NCBI GenBank assembly: GCA_945983195.1
Contig: CAMFSS010000111.1
Location: forward strand, 1 to 6,800
Direction: 5' to 3'
From: an uncultured Prevotellaceae bacterium
Lineage (GTDB): Bacteria; Bacteroidota; Bacteroidia; Bacteroidales; Muribaculaceae
Length of the DNA stretch: 6,800 bases
Below, in pieces: positions 1 to 4,725 of this stretch. Both the position numbers and the translations under genes were made by a program. The notes beneath the pieces are model-generated. The model was not told the DNA's origin. It ran no database searches and saw nothing but the letters and a program-made list of their open reading frames with translations. Numbering within the stretch: the stretch's first letter is position 1; each line of letters begins with the position of its first letter.

Positions 1-642
1 GGTCACCTCCATGAGGTGGTCGTCGACGATGTTGGCAAGGTGATATGTAGGGAGGTCGTCGGCGCGCTTGTAGAGCACCTTGTCGTCGAGAATCGACGAG
101 TTGATGGTCACTTTTCCGCGAATCAGGTCGTTGACTTCCACATCGCGGTTTGGCTCTATCTTGAAGCGCACCACATACTTCTCTCCGGCTTCGATGCGAG
201 CCTTCACCTCCTCGGCAGGGAGGGTGAGCGAGTTGCGCATAGACAAGCGTGTGCGGGCGTCGTATTGGAAGTTGGGCATTTCATTGCGCTTCGCATCAAG
301 TTCCTCAGGGGTGTCGAAGGCGTAGTATGCCTTTCCGGCATCGAGGAGCTTCTGTACATGCTCGCGGTAGATGTCGCGACGCTCCGACTGCTTGTAGGGA
401 CCGTAGTTGCCACCTTCACGCACGCCTTCGTCGATGCCAATGCCGAGCCATGCAAGAGCTTCGTTGATATAATCCTCGGCTCCGGGCACAAGGCGTGTGG
501 AGTCGGTGTCTTCAATTCTGAGAATCATGTCGCCGCCATGCTGGCGTGCAAACAGATAGTTGTAAAGTGCGGTGCGGACGCCGCCAATGTGCAGCGGGCC
601 TGTTGGCGACGGTGCAAAGCGAACTCTAACTCTTCTTTCCAT
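1..642 (-). CDS. gltX: Glutamyl-tRNA synthetase, N-terminal part (cut by window edge)
   Basis: Class I aminoacyl-tRNA synthetase that charges tRNA-Glu with glutamate in the cytoplasm. Only the first 214 codons are present; the frame is open to base 1, so the KMSKS loop and the anticodon-binding domain lie outside. The protein begins MERRVRVRFAPSPTGPLHIGG, which carries the GluRS form of the class I HIGH motif (HIGG, residues 18-21). The conserved RIEDTD block follows at 42-47 and a YKQSERRDIY block further on. The stretch where E. coli GluRS carries zinc-binding cysteines reads AYYAFDTPEELDAKRNE and has none, so this looks like a zinc-free type. The ATG at 642 is chosen because the family signature starts within a few residues of it. 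No Shine-Dalgarno is visible. A promoter match lies about 50 bases upstream, and a terminator separates it from the preceding gene. The family is usually about 500 residues long. Confidence 0.97.
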   Translation of the reverse strand, partial: MERRVRVRFAPSPTGPLHIGGVRTALYNYLFARQHGGDMILRIEDTDSTRLVPGAEDYINEALAWLGIGIDEGVREGGNYGPYKQSERRDIYREHVQKLLDAGKAYYAFDTPEELDAKRNEMPNFQYDARTRLSMRNSLTLPAEEVKARIEAGEKYVVRFKIEPNRDVEVNDLIRGKVTINSSILDDKVLYKRADDLPTYHLANIVDDHLMEVT

Positions 643-690
643 ATCAATATCGTGAATAGTTGATGATTTCGTGATTAAGAATATTTTCGG

Positions 691-722
691 CAAAATTACT
701 AATTTTTGGCGTATTGTGCAAG
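691..722 (-). promoter_or_regulatory. Bacteroidetes-type promoter for gltX
   Basis: On the minus strand, TAATTTTG (698-691) fits the Bacteroidetes -7 consensus TAnnTTTG exactly. CTTG (722-719) sits 20 bp upstream as a three-of-four match to the -33 TTTG element. Transcription would start near 684, giving a leader of about 40 bases before the gltX ATG at 642. The call is by motif and spacing only. Confidence 0.7.
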
Positions 723-750
723 AACACAACACATCTCTCACGGTGTGGCA

Positions 751-765
751 TTTCGTGACACGAAA
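751..765. repeat. 15-bp perfect odd palindrome between terminator and gltX promoter
   Basis: TTTCGTG and CACGAAA flank a single central base, giving a perfect 7+1+7 inverted repeat. A one-base loop is too tight for an RNA hairpin, so a DNA-level site for a dimeric binding protein is the more natural reading. It lies about 29 bp upstream of the -33 element of the gltX promoter. It also touches the U-rich tail of the neighbouring terminator, so part of the symmetry may be incidental. Confidence 0.35.
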
Positions 766-810
766 GAAATATCCCCGGCAAGCAGCCTATGTGGGGCTGT
801 GCCGGGGATA
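762..810 (-). terminator. Rho-independent terminator of the secreted-protein gene
   Basis: A perfect 11-bp stem is formed by 800-810 and 770-780 (TGCCGGGGATA with TATCCCCGGCA). It is extended inward by a further 5-bp pairing (783-787 with 795-799) across a two-base bulge, leaving a 7-base loop. On the minus strand the stem is followed by TTTCTTTC. It begins 28 bases after the stop codon at 838, which fits termination of that gene before gltX. Confidence 0.85.
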
Positions 811-837
811 ATTAGCTATATTGTGATGCGCAAGCCA

Positions 838-3222
838 TTAGCGGACAACCTTGGTGGTTGCCGATGCTGTTGCTGTGCTTGCCTTCACTATGTAGATTCC
901 CGATGCGAGCTGGCTGAGGTCGATTGAGCTGCCCTTTGCGGCAGCGACTGTGCGGCCGTTGGTGTCGACAACGGTGATGTCGGCAACTTCGCCTGCAATA
1001 ACCTTGTTGCCTGCCACCTTGAGTGCAAGACCATTCTTCGAGCCAATTGCATTCACGCCAACCGAAGGCTTGGTGCAGCCGCGGAACTGGAGATTGTCGA
1101 ATGAAATGGCATCGCCCGACTTGGAAATCATGCGAATTTCAATCTGCACATTCTGTCCCTTGAATCTGCCAAGCTCAACGCCGCGGTTCATGCGGTCGGT
1201 TCCTTCGATAGTCACTTCGGCGAGCGTGCTGTAGGAGCGTCCCCAGTACGGGTCTTCATACCATGCGCGGATTTGATACGACTCATAGAAATAGGGGCTC
1301 ATTGAGCCGGCGTTCCACACGAAGCAAGCGTCGTCGGCATTGACTGCTACTTCAGGAAGTAAGCAAGAGCGGTCGATTTGGTCTACACCGTTGACCCACG
1401 ATGATGCACCGAGCATCTTAGTGCCGTAGTAGGGGTGTGAACCTAAGCTGACGATATTCCAGCCTGTTTCACCAAACTCAGCAACTGCCGACGGGTCGAG
1501 AGTGCCTTCGTCGTTCACTTCGAAAGTGAAATCTTCAGGAACGACAGCGTTCTCGAAGTCGTAGAGAATATCAGAGCCTGTGAGCAGGCGGAAAGAGTGG
1601 GTGAGCGAGTTGTTGTCGGCATTTGAGTCGCCCTCGCAAGCTACTTCTATGCTGATGGTGTGGTTGCCTTCAATGGCACTTTCAAGAGCCTTTCCAATGG
1701 TGATTGCCTTGTCCTCCTGTGCGCCAAAGGTGACAACCTTGTTGTAAATCTCGGTGTCGTCGAGCTTGACGGTTACGGTGCCGCTGACTTGTGCGATTCC
1801 CAGATTCTTGATGTTGAAAATCACGTCGTGCGAAGCCTGGACGGGGAGATAGGCACCAGGATTCGACAGACCGCTTACAGCGAGGTCGATGTCGGAGCTT
1901 TCGATGCGCTCGATTGAGAGGTCGTCGATGGTAATCCAGTTTTCGTCCTTGTCGGAGAAGGCGTAGAAGCCGATGTAGATGGTCTGAGCTTCATCGAAGT
2001 GCATGATGCTAATCGACTCCTCATAGGCACCGCGTGCGAATGGGGCATACTCCACAATTTTGTTGGTCATAGCCTCGGGAGAACATTCGCTACCGTAGTA
2101 GACTGCAAATTTCTCGGGGTGATTATCGTCGCCCGAGTACCAGAACTTGAGTGCGTAGTAGCCCGGCTCCACCTTGATAGGCTCCATGATCATCCAGTCG
2201 TCGGCGTTGTTGTTCTTGTCGTAGTTGTAGCCAAGGAATCCAACGCCTGAGCGAGCCATTGAGAACCATCCGCTTCCTACTCCGATTTCCCAGTCGCCTG
2301 AGTCGTTGTTGAGGTTGAACGACTTGAAGTCGTCGAGATACTCGGTAGGCTCGAATCCGGTGAAGTAGGGCACTGTGGCAGCGGCGATGTGGCGCACCTG
2401 GGTTGAGATGCTGTTGTTGCTTGCCTCGATGTCGCCTTCAACCGACACTTCGGCAGTGACGGTGTAGAGCTCACGCGGAATGGATAGGTCGGCCTTTGCA
2501 TTGAAGGTGTACTCAATTTCAGCACCGGCTTCGATAGTGGTGTTGACAGTCTCGGTGGCGCACAGCTCATCATTAACGAGGAATGAGAGATTGAATGATT
2601 CCACTGTCTCAAGACCATTGTTTGCCACCTTTACGGTCACGGTCTGCGGGTCGGTAATGTCGCGACCGGTGACGGGCGACACGATTTCAGTCACGGCAAG
2701 GTCGATAACCTTTCCGACAGTCTCAACGGTGAACGACTTGAGATAGAGTCGCCATTTGTCGGGATTGGAAGTAGCTTTTACGCCGAAGTGGATTGGCTCG
2801 CCAGCCTTTCCGTCGACAATAACGAAATAGCCGTGGTCATCCCCAATCAGGTAGCGATGGACACCGAGCAGAGTGGTCATAGCGTCAGCTGTAGCAGCAT
2901 TTCCGCTGTACACTTGTGCATTTTCAGAGTAGTAGCTGCCTGCCAGTGTGTAGCGCACCATAAGAGAGCCGTCGGTTTCGGGCGTTATGGCAGGAGAGAT
3001 GAGCCAGTCGTTGGCTGAGTTCGTGCTGTGGTAGGTGTAGAACACACGCGAACCTTCATCGTTTGAGTCTGAGAAAGTCCACGTCTTGCCATCGTTGTTG
3101 GCATCTACTACCGTCCATTGCTGGAAGCCTTCCAAAGTGTTGAGGTCGGCTGTGAAGATTGTTTCGGCGCACAGAGGCATAGAAGCCGCAGCAGCCAAAA
3201 CGAGAGTAATTAATTTCTTCAT
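838..3222 (-). CDS. Exported multi-domain protein: three jelly-roll (choice-of-anchor J-like) units, two CARDB-like linkers, type IX sorting tail
   Basis: Predicted secreted or cell-surface protein of 794 residues, probably an adhesin or glycan-binding protein; no catalytic domain was recognised. Residues 1-19 (MKKLITLVLAAAASMPLCA) form a signal peptide with likely cleavage after LCA. The cysteine lacks a proper lipobox, so a lipoprotein is unlikely. Three related beta-rich units follow at about 20-170, 283-440 and 550-716. The first two carry a DWLISP / DDWMIMEP motif, and the units close with WRLYLKSF, NWITIDDLSI and AISFDNLQF, as in choice-of-anchor J or cleaved-adhesin domains. Between them, about 173-278 and 443-546 look like CARDB Ig-fold domains (IDLAV starts, A[S/D]NNS near the ends). 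Residues about 718-794 resemble a type A T9SS C-terminal domain, with VVDTNGRTV, LSQLASGIYIVKA and the end KVVR. The start is set at 3222 because an in-frame ATG 13 codons upstream would put polar residues before the signal peptide. It has its own promoter and terminator. Confidence 0.85.
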   Translation of the reverse strand: MKKLITLVLAAAASMPLCAETIFTADLNTLEGFQQWTVVDANNDGKTWTFSDSNDEGSRVFYTYHSTNSANDWLISPAITPETDGSLMVRYTLAGSYYSENAQVYSGNAATADAMTTLLGVHRYLIGDDHGYFVIVDGKAGEPIHFGVKATSNPDKWRLYLKSFTVETVGKVIDLAVTEIVSPVTGRDITDPQTVTVKVANNGLETVESFNLSFLVNDELCATETVNTTIEAGAEIEYTFNAKADLSIPRELYTVTAEVSVEGDIEASNNSISTQVRHIAAATVPYFTGFEPTEYLDDFKSFNLNNDSGDWEIGVGSGWFSMARSGVGFLGYNYDKNNNADDWMIMEPIKVEPGYYALKFWYSGDDNHPEKFAVYYGSECSPEAMTNKIVEYAPFARGAYEESISIMHFDEAQTIYIGFYAFSDKDENWITIDDLSIERIESSDIDLAVSGLSNPGAYLPVQASHDVIFNIKNLGIAQVSGTVTVKLDDTEIYNKVVTFGAQEDKAITIGKALESAIEGNHTISIEVACEGDSNADNNSLTHSFRLLTGSDILYDFENAVVPEDFTFEVNDEGTLDPSAVAEFGETGWNIVSLGSHPYYGTKMLGASSWVNGVDQIDRSCLLPEVAVNADDACFVWNAGSMSPYFYESYQIRAWYEDPYWGRSYSTLAEVTIEGTDRMNRGVELGRFKGQNVQIEIRMISKSGDAISFDNLQFRGCTKPSVGVNAIGSKNGLALKVAGNKVIAGEVADITVVDTNGRTVAAAKGSSIDLSQLASGIYIVKASTATASATTKVVR

Positions 3223-3324
3223 GTTGCGAATAATATGTTGGTTAGTATTAATTGAATGCAATGCAAACTTGTTTCAGTTGATTCTTTATTTGCTGTGTCA
3301 GGGCTGAAATTGTCAGAATCGACG

Positions 3325-3354
3325 CAAAATTAGCAAAAATCTTTCAATTTCAAA
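3325..3354 (-). promoter_or_regulatory. Bacteroidetes-type promoter for the secreted-protein gene
   Basis: On the minus strand, TAATTTTG (3332-3325) matches the -7 consensus TAnnTTTG, and TTTG (3354-3351) matches the -33 element. The spacing is 18 bp, slightly shorter than the usual 19-21. The predicted start near 3318 gives a leader of about 95 bases before the ATG at 3222. Confidence 0.65.
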
Positions 3355-3456
3355 TAATAACGCACATTTTTATGCACTATCGCACCGAAAATCATAAAAT
3401 TAATAGCTGATGCTTATTTTTATTTACATGGCACTTCTTCATTTTTCCCTTTTTCA

Positions 3457-3478
3457 GTTAATGTCAAGTTAAGGTCAA
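3457..3478. repeat. 11-bp tandem direct repeat (possible regulator site)
   Basis: Two adjacent 11-bp units (3457-3467 and 3468-3478) are identical at 10 of 11 positions. On the minus strand they read TTGACCTTAAC then TTGACATTAAC. One-helical-turn spacing of direct half-sites is how OmpR/PhoB-type response regulators bind, but no regulator is encoded here and the assignment is inference. The pair lies about 100 bp upstream of the -33 element of the secreted-protein promoter. Confidence 0.4.
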
Positions 3479-3519
3479 ATATTCGGTGGTATTCGTTCAA
3501 AAAAATGCGAAAAACCAAT

Positions 3520-3573
3520 AATATTCCCTTGAAAAAGTGTAAATAATTGGCAATATTCCCTTGAAAAAGTGTA
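3520..3573. repeat. 22-bp perfect direct repeat with 32-bp period
   Basis: Bases 3520-3541 and 3552-3573 are identical over 22 positions (beginning AATATTCCCTTG and ending AAGTGTA), separated by 10 bases. The 32-bp period is close to three helical turns, so both copies face the same side of the DNA. There are only two full copies, so this is not a CRISPR array. A tandem binding site upstream of the secreted-protein gene, a short duplication, or a dispersed repeat family are all possible. Confidence 0.75.
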
Positions 3574-3699
3574 TTATCGCTTGCTGATGCAATTATTCCT
3601 GAAGTCGATTTAAGCGAGCTATAGGTTATTCAACCGCATTGAATAGTTGCTTGGCATCTTGGTTGAAATTATTTCCACAAAATGCGTTTGCAGGGGGAA

Positions 3700-3735
3700 G
3701 TGGAGCGGACAATGCGCCGGCTTTGTCCGCTCCAC
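3700..3735 (-). terminator. Strong hairpin after the flavin reductase gene (possible terminator without T-tract)
   Basis: A perfect 13-bp stem (3700-3712 with 3723-3735; GTGGAGCGGACAA with its complement) encloses a 10-base loop and begins 33 bases past the stop codon at 3768. Position and stability suggest a transcript end or a 3' stabilising structure. On the minus strand the following bases are CTTCCCCCTG rather than a T-run, so it is not a classical intrinsic terminator. Confidence 0.5.
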
Positions 3736-3767
3736 AATATGATATAGTCGCGTCTGCGTCGTCAGTG

Positions 3768-4418
3768 TCAGAGTGCCTTGAATTGTGAGCTGTCGACTCG
3801 GCAAAGCGGACAATGATAGTCGGCAGGCATATCGCCGTCGAATTCAGCCACATATCCGCACATGTTGCAGCGGTAGCGGCGTTTCTCGGCAGCCTTTGGA
3901 GCCTCTTTCACTTCGTCGCGCTCAGCCACGAAGGTAGGTGCAGTCTTTGGAGCCTTGCCCTTCACCACGCGGTGGTAGTAGTCGTAGGTCATAGGAGTGC
4001 CTTCGCCCTTCATGGTGTCGACGAGGCGTGCCATAACCACCACGTGAGTCTCATTGTCGACAAATGTGAGAGCGTCGAGAATGAGTCGTCCGGCAAAAGT
4101 GCCTTTCACAAGTGGTGCTCCAGCAACCACATCGTAGCCATAGTCGGCATATTTGTCGACAGTGCGGCTTGAGCAGAAACCGAATTGTCCGATAACGGCG
4201 GGGTCGCTTTCCTCGGCAATAATCGAGAGAGAGAATCGCTTGTTGCGCTTAATTGCATCGAGAGTGAAATTGTTCTTGTTGAGCGAAATTGCAAGAATCG
4301 GGTTTTCGCTTGTCACCTGGAAGCAGGTGTTTATGGTGCAGCCCCCCGGGCGGTCGCCAGCCATGCAGCCCACCACATAGAGTCCGTAAGTGAGCTTGAA
4401 AAGTACGGTAATATCCAT
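3768..4418 (-). CDS. Flavin reductase domain protein with C-terminal rubredoxin module (Hrb-like)
   Basis: Predicted cytoplasmic flavoprotein of 216 residues that passes electrons between an FMN-binding flavin reductase domain and an iron site. Residues about 1-157 (from MDITVLFKLTYGLYVVGC) match the flavin reductase/FMN-binding split-barrel family, with the conserved run CTINTCFQVTSENP near 27-40. A charged linker rich in Lys, Glu and Ala (158-181) leads to a short rubredoxin-like domain (182-216). Its four iron-ligand cysteines, 184, 187, 203 and 206, are spaced C-x2-C-x15-C-x2-C (CNMCGY and CPLC). This order matches the high-molecular-weight rubredoxin (Hrb) of anaerobes, which in Moorella reduces a flavodiiron protein for oxygen or NO removal. 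No flavodiiron gene is in this window, so the partner is unknown. The ATG at 4418 is chosen over an in-frame ATG at 4475 because family homology begins there and the upstream part is low-quality sequence. The gene stands alone with its own promoter. Confidence 0.88.
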   Translation of the reverse strand: MDITVLFKLTYGLYVVGCMAGDRPGGCTINTCFQVTSENPILAISLNKNNFTLDAIKRNKRFSLSIIAEESDPAVIGQFGFCSSRTVDKYADYGYDVVAGAPLVKGTFAGRLILDALTFVDNETHVVVMARLVDTMKGEGTPMTYDYYHRVVKGKAPKTAPTFVAERDEVKEAPKAAEKRRYRCNMCGYVAEFDGDMPADYHCPLCRVDSSQFKAL

Positions 4419-4502
4419 AGTTAAATGTTTCTGTTGAGTTGTAATAGTAACAAAATTGTGATGAATGTGGCACATATATGCGCTGCATTACATCTTTCAT
4501 GG

Positions 4503-4535
4503 CAAATTTAGCGATATAATTCAAAATGTGCCAAA
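4503..4535 (-). promoter_or_regulatory. Bacteroidetes-type promoter for the flavin reductase gene
   Basis: On the minus strand, TAAATTTG (4510-4503) is a full match to the -7 consensus TAnnTTTG. TTTG (4535-4532) lies 21 bp upstream as the -33 element. Transcription would start near 4496, giving a leader of nearly 80 bases before the ATG at 4418. The -33 element falls inside the T-run of the upstream terminator. Confidence 0.72.
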
Positions 4536-4561
4536 AAAATCCGATAGATTCTATCTATCGG
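4533..4561 (-). terminator. Second intrinsic terminator downstream of the NagB/PIG-L gene
   Basis: A perfect 9-bp stem (CCGATAGAT at 4541-4549 with ATCTATCGG at 4553-4561) and a 3-base loop are followed on the minus strand by A and then seven T residues (4539-4533). This is a textbook Rho-independent terminator in the direction of all four genes. It acts after the first terminator and overlaps the -33 element of the next promoter. Confidence 0.85.
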
Positions 4562-4565
4562 GCTG

Positions 4566-4606
4566 CAAAAAATAAAATCCGGCTACACATCACGCGCCAC
4601 CGGATT
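4566..4606 (-). terminator. First intrinsic terminator downstream of the NagB/PIG-L gene
   Basis: A 7-bp stem (AATCCGG at 4576-4582 with CCGGATT at 4600-4606) with a 17-base loop is followed on the minus strand by a T-rich tract ending TTTTATTTTTTG. It lies 120 bases past the stop codon at 4726. The loop is larger than ideal, so it may be leaky and backed up by the terminator just beyond it. Confidence 0.7.
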
Positions 4607-4674
4607 CCTTAACCTATGATTCACTTATTTGTTGTTGCTTATATTTTTTGTTTTATATACTTGTCTTGTTGATT

Positions 4675-4720
4675 CTTCATTTATCATAGTGCATTAAGTT
4701 TGTTTCGATAATAAATGAAG
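4675..4720 (-). repeat. 10-bp inverted repeat just after the NagB/PIG-L stop codon
   Basis: CTTCATTTAT (4675-4684) and ATAAATGAAG (4711-4720) are perfect complements separated by 26 bases, starting 5 bases past the stop codon. No T-run follows on the minus strand, so it is not itself an intrinsic terminator. It could be a 3'-end stabilising structure. The stem is AT-rich, so its stability is modest. Confidence 0.4.
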
Positions 4721-4725
4721 TGTAT

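Larger units (their letters stand above)
3223..3767. other. 545-bp non-coding gap with promoter, short repeats and a hairpin
   Basis: This AT-rich gap separates the flavin reductase gene from the secreted-protein gene. It holds the promoter of the latter, an 11-bp tandem repeat, a 22-bp direct repeat with 32-bp period, a weak 7-bp inverted repeat (3627-3633 with 3639-3645), and a 13-bp hairpin near the flavin reductase stop. Another short direct repeat, TATTCG at 3480 and 3490, has a 10-bp period. Short frames here show no recognisable protein. No RNA gene was recognised, but one cannot be excluded between about 3360 and 3690. Confidence 0.6.

Noticed and set aside
16..663. 215-codon open frame on the plus strand
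   Set aside because: It is antisense to gltX, whose reading frame is certain from the HIGG and RIEDTD motifs; no family is recognisable in the plus-strand product.
3150..3222. Lipoprotein signal for the secreted protein (cysteine in MPLCA)
   Set aside because: The residue before the cysteine is Leu, not Gly, Ala or Ser, so a lipobox is not met; the C-terminal sorting domain also argues for T9SS export.
3223..3261. Upstream in-frame ATG at 3261 for the secreted-protein gene
   Set aside because: It would add 13 polar residues ahead of an otherwise perfect signal peptide beginning MKKLITLV.
3520..3573. CRISPR array
   Set aside because: Only two repeat copies with a 10-base spacer and no cas genes; does not fit CRISPR architecture.
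3626..3853. 75-codon minus-strand frame overlapping the end of the flavin reductase gene
   Set aside because: Its first half lies out of frame within the rubredoxin-coding region and the rest is compositionally random and overlaps the hairpin; no family recognised.
4625..4687. 20-codon minus-strand frame (MINEESTRQVYKTKNISNNK) just before the first terminator
   Set aside because: Too short to judge, with no promoter match or clear ribosome site; its Lys/Asn-rich composition is what AT-rich sequence gives by chance.
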